35,181 nt of DNA. Origin: an uncultured Nocardiaceae bacterium (GTDB lineage: Bacteria; Actinomycetota; Actinomycetes; Mycobacteriales; Mycobacteriaceae). The notes beneath the pieces were generated by a model that ran no database searches, was not told the origin of the DNA, and was given only the letters and a program-made list of their open reading frames with translations. Of the stretch, positions 22,832-30,953 are shown piece by piece. The translations under genes were made by a program, and so were the position numbers. Numbering within the stretch: position 1 is the stretch's first letter; each line of letters opens with the position of its first letter. The stretch covers positions 1 to 35,181 of the forward strand of contig CAKZIX010000195.1 in the NCBI GenBank assembly GCA_936936565.1, read 5' to 3'.

Positions 22832-24118
22832 GTGAACCGCATCCGGGAAGCGTTGCGCCACAACCCCGGACTCGGCCGGCTCGCGTCGGTGCGGCTCGTC
22901 GGGCAATTCGGCGACGGGATGTTTCAGGCCGCGCTGTCCGGCGCGATCTTGTTCAATCCGGAACGCGAGACCGATCCGCTGGCGATCGCCGCAGGATTCG
23001 CGGTGCTCCTGCTGCCGTATTCGATGATCGGGCCGTACGCGGGCGCCACGCTGGACCGCTGGGACCGGCGCTCGGTGCTGTTGATCGCGAACGTGGTGCG
23101 GGCACTGCTCACGCTGCTCGCCGCCGGCGGACTGCTCGCCGGCCTCGGCGAAGGCCCGCTGTTGTTGCTGGCGCTCGCCGCCGTGGGGATCAGCCGCTTC
23201 GTGCTGTCCGGGATCTCGGCGGCGCTGCCGAATGTGGTCGAGGAGAAGTGGCTGGTGCCGATGAACTCGGTGCTCGCCACGGTCGCCGCGGCGATGGCCG
23301 GTGTCGGTGCGGCCACCTCGGTGGCGCTGATCGAGGCGGTCGGCGTCGGCGACACCGGATCCGCGGTCGCGGTGGCGGGCAGCGCGCTGGCCTCGGTGGT
23401 CGGTGCCGTGCTGGCCGCCGGGTTCGCGCGCCGGGCCCTCGGGCCGGCCGGGCATGCACCGTCGTACGGAACGGCGGCCACCCTGCGCGCGGTCGCCGCC
23501 GGACTGCGCAACGGTGCCGCCGCGGTGTGGCGGGCCCCCGGCGTGACCACCGCGATGATCGGAATTTGCGTGCACCGCATGGTTTTCGGTGCCGACACGC
23601 TGCTGATGGTGCTCACCCTGCGCGACAACTCCGACTCCGCAATGCCCAGCGGGCTGGTCGGTTTCAGCGTCGCCATCGTCGCGGTCGCGGCGGGCATGCT
23701 CGTCGCCGCCGTCACCACGCCGATCCTGATCCCACTGCTGGGACGATCCCGCACGATCGTCGGCTCGATCGTTGCGGCCACCGTCGTGCAACTGGTGCTC
23801 GTCGGCAGCTTCTCCCATGAACTGCTGCTCGTCGGCGGCTTCCTGCTCGGCCTGGCCGGGCAGACGACCAAACTCACCGGCGATGCGGCCATCCAGATCG
23901 ACGTCGACGACAAGCAGCGCGGCCAAGTGTTCGCGCTGCAGGACACCGTCTTCAATACAGCGTTCGTCGCCGCCATCGCCGCCGCCGCGCTCGTCGTGCC
24001 CGCCGACGGCCGCTCGCACCTGGTGGTCTACGCGACGGTCGCGCTGTACGTCGCCGGACTCGTGGCCATCGCGCTCAACGCCCGGCGCACGCAGGTAGCG
24101 GCGCCGCGGGCAGTGTGA
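22832..24118 (+). CDS. MFS transporter
   Basis: A membrane protein of 428 residues with about 11-12 helices. The loop between helices 2 and 3 reads GPYAGATLDRWDRRSVL, a form of the major facilitator motif A (GxxxDRxxRR). Helices 7-12 resume after a cytosolic loop near 215-240. The M. tuberculosis counterpart by neighbourhood is Rv0037c, next to the YqgE gene Rv0038. I chose the GTG at 22832 because it leads straight into REALRHNPGLGRLASVRLVGQFGDG; the GTG at 22760 would overlap the epimerase gene. The substrate is unknown. Confidence 0.88.
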   Translation: MNRIREALRHNPGLGRLASVRLVGQFGDGMFQAALSGAILFNPERETDPLAIAAGFAVLLLPYSMIGPYAGATLDRWDRRSVLLIANVVRALLTLLAAGGLLAGLGEGPLLLLALAAVGISRFVLSGISAALPNVVEEKWLVPMNSVLATVAAAMAGVGAATSVALIEAVGVGDTGSAVAVAGSALASVVGAVLAAGFARRALGPAGHAPSYGTAATLRAVAAGLRNGAAAVWRAPGVTTAMIGICVHRMVFGADTLLMVLTLRDNSDSAMPSGLVGFSVAIVAVAAGMLVAAVTTPILIPLLGRSRTIVGSIVAATVVQLVLVGSFSHELLLVGGFLLGLAGQTTKLTGDAAIQIDVDDKQRGQVFALQDTVFNTAFVAAIAAAALVVPADGRSHLVVYATVALYVAGLVAIALNARRTQVAAPRAV

Positions 24119-24166
24119 CGGCCGACACACTCGATCGGTGGCGGGCCGCACGTTACGGTGACCGCC

Positions 24167-24670
24167 ATGGGATTTCTGCCTAAGAACCCCGCCGAGGTCA
24201 TCGGTCGCGCGGACCGCACGCTGACCAGCGCGGACGAGACGCTCAAGCGCGTGGACGGCACCCTCGGCGACGTCAGCGGCACGCTGACCAACGTGGACGG
24301 CACGCTCACCGACGTGAGCGGCACGCTGAACAGCGTCGGGGGCACCCTCGGCACCGTCGACAAGACACTCACCGAGGTCAGCGGCACACTCACGAAGGTC
24401 GAAGGCACCCTCGGCAACGTCGGCGGCACGCTCACCGACGTCAGCGGCACGCTCGGCACCGTCGACAAGACGCTGACCGACGTCAGCGGCACGCTCGGCA
24501 AGGTCGAGGGCACACTCGGCGACGTCAACGCCAAGCTCGCCACCACTGAGGCCACGCTCGACGAGGTCAAGGGCGTACTGGGCGAACTGAAGGTGCACCT
24601 CGACGTATTGCAGCGGGTCCCAGAGCTCGAGGCCAAGCTCGACAAGATTTTGGAGCACCTGGGCAAGTAG
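24167..24670 (+). CDS. Heptad-repeat (TLxxVxG) protein
   Basis: A 167-residue protein made almost wholly of seven-residue repeats. After a 17-residue head come 15 consecutive units starting Thr-Leu (residues 18-122), of consensus TLxxVxG, then about six looser heptads to the end. Leu and Val recur with 3-4 spacing as in coiled coils, but the Gly in most units is unusual for a stiff coil. No signal peptide or membrane segment is seen. The ATG at 24167 is chosen; a GTG at 24158 would add three residues. The next gene starts eight bases after its stop, so the two probably form an operon. I cannot assign a function; a structural or membrane-associated role is possible. Confidence 0.75.
   Translation: MGFLPKNPAEVIGRADRTLTSADETLKRVDGTLGDVSGTLTNVDGTLTDVSGTLNSVGGTLGTVDKTLTEVSGTLTKVEGTLGNVGGTLTDVSGTLGTVDKTLTDVSGTLGKVEGTLGDVNAKLATTEATLDEVKGVLGELKVHLDVLQRVPELEAKLDKILEHLGK
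24218..24532 (+). repeat. Fifteen tandem 21-bp units coding TLxxVxG
   Basis: In-frame 21-base units, many near-identical (for example ACGCTCACCGACGTCAGCGG-type), code the heptads. Such tandem DNA can gain or lose units by slippage without breaking the frame, so length may differ among strains. Confidence 0.85.
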
Positions 24671-24677
24671 GGACACT

Positions 24678-25544
24678 GTGGACGTTCGCGGGCGCAACGA
24701 GAGCGCGCGGTATTCGGACGGCTGGCTCACCATCGTCGCCAACGAGTCGAGTCAGTTGATCACCGACGCGCTGCTCGGCGACCTCGCAAAGGTCGTCGTG
24801 GTGCGGTTGTCGTCCGACGAACCCGGCCTGGCATTCCACTTCAAGTCGCCGGACTTTCTCGTCGACGGCGTGCCCGCCGGCCGCGTTCCGCTCGTGATTG
24901 CGCTGCCGCAGGAAAGTCGCACCTCCGCACAGGCATTCGCGGACACGATCGCCGCCGACCTGCTGGCCGCACGGCGGGTGGATCCGACCGTCGATGCCCG
25001 GATGATCGGCCCGCCACCGCACCCGAGCCGGGTCTGGCGCTCGGACGTGGCGTTCGCCTTCGAGCGTCTGGACTACCGGCGCGACGCCAAATATCCGGCC
25101 GCCGAATTGCACCGCCTCGACGGGCCCGAAAGCGTGCTGGCGCTGGCCGTCGCCGAATACGACGACACGATCGGCGTTGTGGCCGCCACCTCGCAGCGGT
25201 TACTGTTCGCGGCGCCGGGCGCCGACACCCTCGAATTGCCGGTCACCGCAATCGAATCCGCGGCGGCGTCCGACGAGTTGCCCAGCGCCCTGCCAACCCT
25301 GACGGTATCCAACGGCGGCACGACCTATCGGTTCACCAACGGCAACCGCGACGACCTCGAACGCGTCGCCGATGCGCTGCGCGCCGCGATCGGCCACTAC
25401 GTCGAAGACGCGGCGATCTACCCGGACTCACCGACCTCGGCCGACCTGTTCGCCGAATGGCAGATCCTGCACACCCGCCGCGCGCAATACAGCGACCGTG
25501 AGTTCCGCCGGCACCTGACGGGAATCCTGCTGACACTGCCCTAG
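24678..25544 (+). CDS. Protein of unknown function with PH-like half
   Basis: A 288-residue soluble protein without signal peptide. The first half (to about 110) is a beta-rich region with RVPLVIALPQESRTSAQAFADTI. The second half has EYDDTIGVVAATSQRLLFAAPGADTLELPVTAIESAA, the pattern of bacterial PH-like (YokE/bPH) domains, where a strand-turn R-L-L-F is followed by an aspartate-rich loop and a C-terminal helix. The GTG at 24678 is eight bases after the heptad-repeat gene stop, so the two are probably co-expressed. The 115-base convergent gap to the next gene (25545-25659) shows no clear terminator. Confidence 0.7.
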   Translation: MDVRGRNESARYSDGWLTIVANESSQLITDALLGDLAKVVVVRLSSDEPGLAFHFKSPDFLVDGVPAGRVPLVIALPQESRTSAQAFADTIAADLLAARRVDPTVDARMIGPPPHPSRVWRSDVAFAFERLDYRRDAKYPAAELHRLDGPESVLALAVAEYDDTIGVVAATSQRLLFAAPGADTLELPVTAIESAAASDELPSALPTLTVSNGGTTYRFTNGNRDDLERVADALRAAIGHYVEDAAIYPDSPTSADLFAEWQILHTRRAQYSDREFRRHLTGILLTLP

Positions 25545-25659
25545 TTTGGCTACCGTTGTCCCGGGAGCACTCGCGCGATCCGGCGAGCTTTCGTCCCACA
25601 AAGGGAGTGCCAACGGCTGAGGCGCGCATCCACCTCGGCCATCTCGAGCCGGCCAACGG

Positions 25660-26454
25660 CTAAGGGAGCAGCGAGTAGCGCCGCCAGGGACTGGTGGGCA
25701 CGGTGTGCAAGCGGACCACGCCCTGGCGGCGCTCGAGCACGCCGGCACGCAGACCGGAAAGATCTTGGCTCGCCTTCCAGAACGCATAGCCGGTGAGGTA
25801 CGCGCGCGACAGCTGGCCCCAGTTGCGGTAGTGCTGACGGGCCAGCTCCAGCCCCCGCAGCAGGTACTGCCACGCCGCGTCGTCGTCGAAATACTCCGCG
25901 GTGCGGCACGCCCGCGCCATGAACGCCGCCCGCACCAGATCGAAGGCCACGATCTCGTCGGTGCGTCTGCCGAACGGCAGTCCGCTCAGCTGTCCGTCCT
26001 GGTTGGCGCGCAGCCAACCCTCGTAGTACGGCAGACAATCGTGGCCGGAGAACGCCGCGTAGTCGCGCAGGAACAATCGGTGCTCAGCCGCGATGTTGCC
26101 CGCGGCGATCTGCAGCTTGAGCGCGTTGCCGACGAGCGGGTTCACCACCGTGTACAGCGGCGCGTGCATGCCCGAGAGCAATTGTCGCGTGGTGGTGTGC
26201 GCATCGGCGGGCGCGGCCACACCCCACCATTGCTCGAGCACCCCGACAGCCTCCGCGCGCGCGCCGAGCGGCAGCACATCGTGCGGCGCGTTCCACGAGT
26301 GCGCCCACCATGCCCCCACCGCAAGCGCCCGCACCCGGTCGGCGGGCAGCTCGGCGCCCGACCACACGTCGGGCGCCCAAGTGTCCAGCACCGGGTCCGG
26401 GAAGGGCACAACCGCCACGAGGAGTGTTCTACCCGAAACTGTCAGCCCCGGCAC
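25660..26454 (-). CDS. DUF1266-like protein
   Basis: A 264-residue soluble, helix-rich protein with many Trp and Tyr. FDLVRAAFMARACRTAEYFDDDAAWQYLLRGLELARQHYRNWGQLSRAYLTGYAFWKAS resembles DUF1266 proteins (YbeU/YbeR type), whose function is unknown; assignment is tentative. The GTG at 26454 overlaps the end of modC by 13 bases and would start inside the operon. A start further downstream cannot be excluded, since no ribosome site decides. Co-transcription with the mod genes is likely, but a link to molybdate is not shown. Confidence 0.6.
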   Translation of the reverse strand: MPGLTVSGRTLLVAVVPFPDPVLDTWAPDVWSGAELPADRVRALAVGAWWAHSWNAPHDVLPLGARAEAVGVLEQWWGVAAPADAHTTTRQLLSGMHAPLYTVVNPLVGNALKLQIAAGNIAAEHRLFLRDYAAFSGHDCLPYYEGWLRANQDGQLSGLPFGRRTDEIVAFDLVRAAFMARACRTAEYFDDDAAWQYLLRGLELARQHYRNWGQLSRAYLTGYAFWKASQDLSGLRAGVLERRQGVVRLHTVPTSPWRRYSLLP

Positions 26455-27467
26455 GAGTAGACGGCGACCTCGGTGGCCTTCACCGCGAAGAACACCTCGG
26501 CTCCGGGCACCAGATCCAGTTCCGCCATCGCACCGGCGGTGACGTCGGCAACCACCTCCTGCTCGGTGTGTATCCGCACGACGCCGCCCCGGCTCTCCAA
26601 TTCGGTGACACGCACTCGAAAGACGTTGCGCGGGCTGCCTTCCGGGCGCTGCGGGTACACGGCGACCGCAGCGGGAGAGAACACCGCGGCCGCCGGATCC
26701 CCGGGCTCGCAGTCCGGTGCGAGGATGCCGCTGATGTGCCCACCAGTGTCCAGGCCACCCGCGACCGCGGTACCGGTGAGCAGGTTCAGGCCCGCGAGCT
26801 TGGCCGCGAACGCGCTGCGTGGCGTGGTGAGCACGGTGCGGACCGGCCCCGACTCCACGACCCGGCCACGGTCGAGCACCACCACCCGATCGGCCAGCGA
26901 CAGCACGTCGACCACGTCATGAGTCACCAGAATGGCGGTGCGACCGCCGTTTTCGCGCAACACGGTGCGCAGCAACCGCCGGATCGCGGGCACCGCCGTG
27001 ACGTCGAGCGCGGCCAGCGGCTCGTCCAGCAACAAAACCTGTGGGTCGGCGGCCAGGGCGCGCGCCACCGCCACCCGCTGTGCCTGCCCGCCGGACAGCT
27101 GCGCCGGCTTGCGCGCCGCCAATTCCGCGGCGTCGACGCGGCTTAACCACTGCGCCGCAACCGCATTCGCGTCGCGACGACCCGCTGCGCGCGGGCCGAA
27201 CGCGACATTGGCCTGGGCCGACAGATGCGGGAAGAGCAAGGCGTCCTGTGCGAGCAACGCGACCCCGCGCCGGTGCGGGGGCAGCCGGTCCAGCCGGCGG
27301 CCGTCGAGTTCCACCGATCCCGTGCGAATCAGGCCCGCCACCACGGACAACAGCGTGGACTTGCCGGCGCCGTTGGGACCGAGCACCGCGAGCACACTGC
27401 CGGTCGGCACCTCGACGGCGACGTCGACATCGCGATCGGGCACGTGCGCGCGGACGTGTAGGGCCAT
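26442..27467 (-). CDS. modC: Molybdate ABC transporter ATP-binding protein
   Basis: A 341-residue ABC ATPase. Walker A is GPNGAGKST (30-38), the signature LSGGQAQR, Walker B LLLDEPLAALD, and the switch His is in VTHD. A C-terminal TOBE/MOP domain of about 60 residues (NVFRVRVTELESRGGVVRIHTE) binds oxyanions and is typical of ModC. It powers uptake of molybdate for molybdenum-cofactor enzymes. The ATG lies one base after the modB stop. Its stop lies inside the start of the DUF1266-like gene. Tungstate uptake is an alternative. Confidence 0.93.
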   Translation of the reverse strand: MALHVRAHVPDRDVDVAVEVPTGSVLAVLGPNGAGKSTLLSVVAGLIRTGSVELDGRRLDRLPPHRRGVALLAQDALLFPHLSAQANVAFGPRAAGRRDANAVAAQWLSRVDAAELAARKPAQLSGGQAQRVAVARALAADPQVLLLDEPLAALDVTAVPAIRRLLRTVLRENGGRTAILVTHDVVDVLSLADRVVVLDRGRVVESGPVRTVLTTPRSAFAAKLAGLNLLTGTAVAGGLDTGGHISGILAPDCEPGDPAAAVFSPAAVAVYPQRPEGSPRNVFRVRVTELESRGGVVRIHTEQEVVADVTAGAMAELDLVPGAEVFFAVKATEVAVYSCRG

Positions 27468-27468
27468 G

Positions 27469-28245
27469 TCAGCCGCCCGCCTGGGGCAGCCGGGTGCGTG
27501 CGGCCAGCACCACGACGATCGACACGACCACCAGGAGTAGCGAAAGTGCAACGGCGGCATCCGGATCGGTCTCGCGCTGCAGATAGATCTCGAGCGGCAA
27601 CGTGCGCGTGACACCCTGCAGGCTGCCCGCGAAGGTGAGCGTCGCGCCGAACTCGCCCAGGGCGCGGGCGAACGACAGCACGGCGCCGGACACCAGCGCC
27701 GGCGCCAGCACGGGGACGGTGACCCGGCGCAGCACGGTGGTCGGCGCCGCGCCGAGCGTGGCGGCCACGTCTTCGTAGCGCGTGCCCGCGGTGCGCAACG
27801 CGCCTTCCAGGCTGATCACCAGAAACGGTAGTGCCACAAAGGTTTGCGCGAGTACCACAGCGGTGGTGGAGAAGGCGATCTCGATCCCCAGCACCTCCAG
27901 ATGGCGACCGATCAGGCCGTGGCGGCCGAACGTGTACAGCAGCGCGATGCCGCCGACCACGGGCGGCAAGACCAACGGCAGCAACACGATCGAGCGCAGC
28001 AACGAGGTGCCCGGCAGGTTCGCGCGCGCCAGCACCAAGGCCATCGGCACCCCGAGCGCGATGCACAAGGCCGTCGCGCACGCGGCGGTGCGCAGACTCA
28101 ATTCCAAAGCCGCGCGCGAGGATTCGGAAGCCACCAGGGCCCCGAAGCGCGGCCACGGCACCGTGGTGGCCAGCGCCACCAGTGGCACGAACACCAGCAG
28201 CCCCCCTGCGGCCGCCGGCAGCAAGCACCACCGTGGCAGCGTCAT
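27469..28245 (-). CDS. modB: Molybdate ABC transporter permease
   Basis: A 258-residue permease with five or six helices. The EAA loop reads EDVAATLGAAPTTVLRRVTVPVLAPAL, the contact to ModC. LLPLVLPPVVGGIALLYTFGRHG is typical of ModB. The ATG overlaps the modA stop (ATGA), so the three transporter genes are coupled. Confidence 0.93.
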   Translation of the reverse strand: MTLPRWCLLPAAAGGLLVFVPLVALATTVPWPRFGALVASESSRAALELSLRTAACATALCIALGVPMALVLARANLPGTSLLRSIVLLPLVLPPVVGGIALLYTFGRHGLIGRHLEVLGIEIAFSTTAVVLAQTFVALPFLVISLEGALRTAGTRYEDVAATLGAAPTTVLRRVTVPVLAPALVSGAVLSFARALGEFGATLTFAGSLQGVTRTLPLEIYLQRETDPDAAVALSLLLVVVSIVVVLAARTRLPQAGG

Positions 28246-28976
28246 GGCACCTGGAATCCCGCGTCCGTCAGCACCTTTCGGCCTTCGGGCCCCGTCACGA
28301 CGGCAGCGAACTGCGCGCCCAGCTCGGATTTGCCGAGCACGCCGATGGGATAGGCGTTCACCGCGCCCGACGACTCCGGAAACGCGACCGCGGTGACCTT
28401 CGCCCGCGCTGCCGCGGTCACGTCGGTGACGTAGACCAGCCCCGCATCCGCCTGCCCGGTGGTTACCTTGCCGAGCACATCGGTGACCGACGACTCCTCG
28501 CTGACCGGTTTCACGTCGACCCTGGTGGCCTTCTCGATCTTCTGTGCCGCCGCACCGCACGGGACCTGCGGCGCGCACGTGACGACCTGCAGATCGGGCC
28601 GGGTGAGATCGGCGAACCCGTTGACACCCTTCGGGTTTCCGGACGGGACGACGATCGTGAGGGTGTTGCGCGCGAACACGGTCGGGCTGTCGACGAGCGC
28701 GGCGTCGGTGGCCTTCTTCATGTTCGCCTCGTCGGCGGCGGCGAACACATCCGCGCGCGCGCCCTGCTGCAACTGGGCGACCAGATCCGACGAACCGGCG
28801 AAGTTGAAGCTGACCTCGACTCCGGGGTGGCTCTGCTCGAAATGCTTGCCCAGCTCGGTGAACGTCGCCTTCAACGAGGCGGCGGCGAAAACCGTTACGG
28901 TCCGGTCGGGTTCGGCGGATTCGGACGACGAGCAGGCGCCCAGGGCGAGCAACACGACGACGAGCAAACGTTTCAC
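28242..28976 (-). CDS. modA: Molybdate-binding lipoprotein
   Basis: A 244-residue extracytoplasmic binding protein. The short signal ends in the lipobox LGAC with Cys15. The mature part opens VTVFAAASLKATFTELG and has FAGSSDLVAQLQQGARADVFAAAD, both ModA hallmarks whose Ser residues bind the oxyanion. The GTG at 28976 overlaps the regulator stop (GTGA). It delivers molybdate to ModB/ModC. Confidence 0.93.
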   Translation of the reverse strand: MKRLLVVVLLALGACSSSESAEPDRTVTVFAAASLKATFTELGKHFEQSHPGVEVSFNFAGSSDLVAQLQQGARADVFAAADEANMKKATDAALVDSPTVFARNTLTIVVPSGNPKGVNGFADLTRPDLQVVTCAPQVPCGAAAQKIEKATRVDVKPVSEESSVTDVLGKVTTGQADAGLVYVTDVTAAARAKVTAVAFPESSGAVNAYPIGVLGKSELGAQFAAVVTGPEGRKVLTDAGFQVP

Positions 28977-29368
28977 AGGCTGGTCTCCACGATCACGGTT
29001 GTTGCCTTCACGCTGGCGACGGCGACGCTGCCCGGCGCCAGCCCGAGCTCGCGCACCGCATCGGCGCTCATCAAGGACACGACCCGAAACGGGCCGCACT
29101 GCATCTCCACCTTGGCCATCACCGTGTCGACGACCACGTCGGTGACGAGCCCGGCAAAGCGGTTACGCGCCGAACTGGCGCCCGGCAACTCCGTTTTCGG
29201 GGCCCGCGCGGTGGCGTGCGCGAACGCCGCCAACTCGGCGCCGTCGAGCACCTTGCGCCCGGCGTCGTCGGTGGCCGCCGACAGCTCACCCGCGTCGACC
29301 CAGCGCCGCACCGTGTCGTCGCTGACGCCGAGCAGCTGCGCGGCGTCCCTGATCCGTATCTGCGGCAC
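28973..29368 (-). CDS. HTH-TOBE molybdate-responsive regulator
   Basis: A 131-residue protein with an excisionase/MerR-like helix-turn-helix (IRIRDAAQLLGVSDDTVRRWVDAGEL, about 5-30), a linker, and a single TOBE/Mop domain (about 68-131: RNRFAGLVTDVVVDTVMAKVEMQCGPFRVVSLMS). It is half of a ModE-like sensor with a different DNA-binding domain. First in the mod operon, its stop overlaps modA. It should bind molybdate and repress its own promoter, which holds a palindrome between the -35 and -10. The GTG at 29368 sits where transcription is predicted to start, so the message may be leaderless. Confidence 0.85.
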   Translation of the reverse strand: MPQIRIRDAAQLLGVSDDTVRRWVDAGELSAATDDAGRKVLDGAELAAFAHATARAPKTELPGASSARNRFAGLVTDVVVDTVMAKVEMQCGPFRVVSLMSADAVRELGLAPGSVAVASVKATTVIVETSL

Positions 29369-29375
29369 GCGAGCA

Positions 29376-29403
29376 ATGATACGTCCGCATCTGCGGATCA
29401 CAA
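29376..29403 (-). promoter_or_regulatory. mod operon promoter with palindrome in its spacer
   Basis: On the minus strand TTGTGA (29398-29403), a 16-base spacer, and TATCAT (29376-29381). The spacer contains the palindrome TCCGCA-TC-TGCGGA (29384-29397). A second, imperfect copy (CCGTATCTGCGG) lies 31 bases further on at 29354-29365, over the start codon. This layout suits repression by the first gene of the operon. Confidence 0.6.
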
Positions 29404-29553
29404 CCGGCGCCGTCGCATGGCGTGAGCCCACCGCGTCGCACGCGGCGTCCAGCACGGCGCACGGCCTGTCGCGCACCTCCCAGAATGCGAGGTTGTACAC
29501 AGACTCGCGATCCACCGCAGCAACTCGAACATTCGGCGCTATCGTCTGAGCAC

Positions 29554-29607
29554 ATGAGCGGAGGGGACATGGTGGATCACCTCGCCGTCGTGTCGGCCGC
29601 AGCATGA
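29554..29607 (+). CDS. Possible 17-residue leader ORF
   Basis: ATG at 29554 opens a 17-codon frame (MSGGDMVDHLAVVSAAA) whose stop overlaps the next ATG in ATGA. TATCGT (29540-29545) is placed as a -10 for a leaderless start at 29554. The ORF could couple translation to the next gene, which has no ribosome site of its own. It may equally be chance. Confidence 0.3.
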   Translation: MSGGDMVDHLAVVSAAA

Positions 29608-30407
29608 CGTCGTACTTCGATCCGCGGTCGTGGTCGCCGCTGCGCGCGGCAGGCATCGGAAAGTCCTGGTTCGACCAATGGGTGGCGCTCACCACGTCAT
29701 GGGTCGATCCCGTGGCCACGCTGGGCGCCGGCACCGTCACCGCCCTCATGCCCGACGTCGTCATGACCGCACTCACCGACGGGATCTCCCGGCAATTCGG
29801 CGGCCGCACCATCGACGTCACCTTGCACGGCCGGCCCGTGCGCGCGCTGCTCACCTCGCTCGAGGTGCGCCGGCAGGGCGCCACCTTCCGCGCCGAGGTC
29901 GAGCTGTCCAACCTGGACTGGGGCGGACGGCTGGTCCGCGAGGTCACCATGGTCGCCAACGTGGTGCGGCTGGTGCCCGGCGTGCCGACCCGCGTGCACG
30001 CCGAACAGATCGACGTGCAGGGCATGATGACCATGCACGCGCTGGTGAACTGGCTCAACGAGCTGGACCTGGAGTGGGAACTCGAAGTGCTCGACAGCGG
30101 ATTGATCGGCGCGCGGCACCGCGAGAAGAACCTGCGCATCGTGGCCGACGCATCGGTGTCCGACGACGTGGTGCGCGTTCAGATCCGCAACGCCCGCTGG
30201 CGTGGCATGCCGATGCCGCAGGGCCTGCTCGGTGTCCGGATGATCCCGATCGCGGGCATGATCCCCGGCGACATCCGCATCGTGCGTGCCACTCGTGAGG
30301 CCACGATGGCGCATTTCATTCTCGACGTCCCCGACGTCAGCGGCGCCGTGGACCTGGCCCAGATGCGCGATGCGATCCTGGCCGGCACCCGCCTCATCGT
30401 GTGGTGA
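29604..30407 (+). CDS. Unknown protein, LmeA/DUF2993-like layout
   Basis: A 267-residue protein without signal peptide or clear membrane helix. Strand-rich sequence with short repeats of the type RTIDVTLHGRPVRALLTSLEVRRQGATFRAEVEL, then VPGVPTRVHAEQIDVQG, recalls DUF2993/LmeA lipid-binding proteins, but the resemblance is loose. The ATG at 29604 follows the 17-codon ORF; no SD sequence precedes it. The gene is convergent with the next and the two ends overlap by 14 bases. I cannot assign a function. Confidence 0.7.
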   Translation: MTSYFDPRSWSPLRAAGIGKSWFDQWVALTTSWVDPVATLGAGTVTALMPDVVMTALTDGISRQFGGRTIDVTLHGRPVRALLTSLEVRRQGATFRAEVELSNLDWGGRLVREVTMVANVVRLVPGVPTRVHAEQIDVQGMMTMHALVNWLNELDLEWELEVLDSGLIGARHREKNLRIVADASVSDDVVRVQIRNARWRGMPMPQGLLGVRMIPIAGMIPGDIRIVRATREATMAHFILDVPDVSGAVDLAQMRDAILAGTRLIVW

Positions 30408-30939
30408 GCCACTCCCGGACCGTCGCGCCGAACATGGCCACCACGCCCGCCACGATCGCCGCCGCCTGCAATGCCAGGAACGTCGACCACCATCGCTGCG
30501 GCTCGTCGGGCAGAGTGAACAACACGGTGTACCAGAGGTACAGACCGACCAGGCTCAGCACGCCCAGCACCACCAGCAGCGCCCGCGCCGCCGCCGCGCG
30601 TTTCGCTACAAACCATCCCGCACAGGCCAATTGGAGCACGGCGAGCACCAACACCCCGATCGTCAGCCAGGTCGGCGCGGCATCGGCCACCTCGCCTGCG
30701 TTGCGCAAGTCTTCCGGGGAATCCGCCACCTCGGACTTCATCTGCTCGAACAAGGCCGCGGCCACCGCGTCGGAATGCTCGGCCGCGTACCAGGCCGTCG
30801 GCACGGCCAGCAGCGCCGCCAGCAGCCAGCAGGTGGCGGCGACGTAGGCACGGCGCGGGGTGCTCGGTGGCGGCGCGGTTTCGAACGGCCGGGACGAGAT
30901 CGGCGGCCGGGGCGGTGGACCGGCAGGGGTTTCCGTCAC
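30394..30939 (-). CDS. Small membrane protein of unknown function
   Basis: A 181-residue protein with a Pro-rich cytosolic head (about 1-28) and four hydrophobic segments (about 31-50, 92-110, 117-137, 153-172). The loop after segment 1 is acidic (SEVADSPEDLRNAGEV). No catalytic motif is seen. The GTG at 30939 is chosen because it starts the Pro-rich head; it lies 14 bases after the CCA-adding enzyme stop, in the same direction, so they are probably co-transcribed. Confidence 0.75.
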   Translation of the reverse strand: MTETPAGPPPRPPISSRPFETAPPPSTPRRAYVAATCWLLAALLAVPTAWYAAEHSDAVAAALFEQMKSEVADSPEDLRNAGEVADAAPTWLTIGVLVLAVLQLACAGWFVAKRAAAARALLVVLGVLSLVGLYLWYTVLFTLPDEPQRWWSTFLALQAAAIVAGVVAMFGATVREWLTTR

Positions 30940-30953
30940 CGGCTCAGTATCCG

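Noticed and set aside
22658..24742. 694-residue minus-strand frame opposite the MFS and heptad-repeat genes
   Set aside because: Repetitive VxDxAERAADVGE sequence is the antisense image of the heptad repeats; the MFS gene on the plus strand is clear.
25545..25659. Possible terminator in the convergent gap
   Set aside because: Only four- to six-base complementary pieces (CCGTTG/CAACGG) were found, too weak and too far apart to call.
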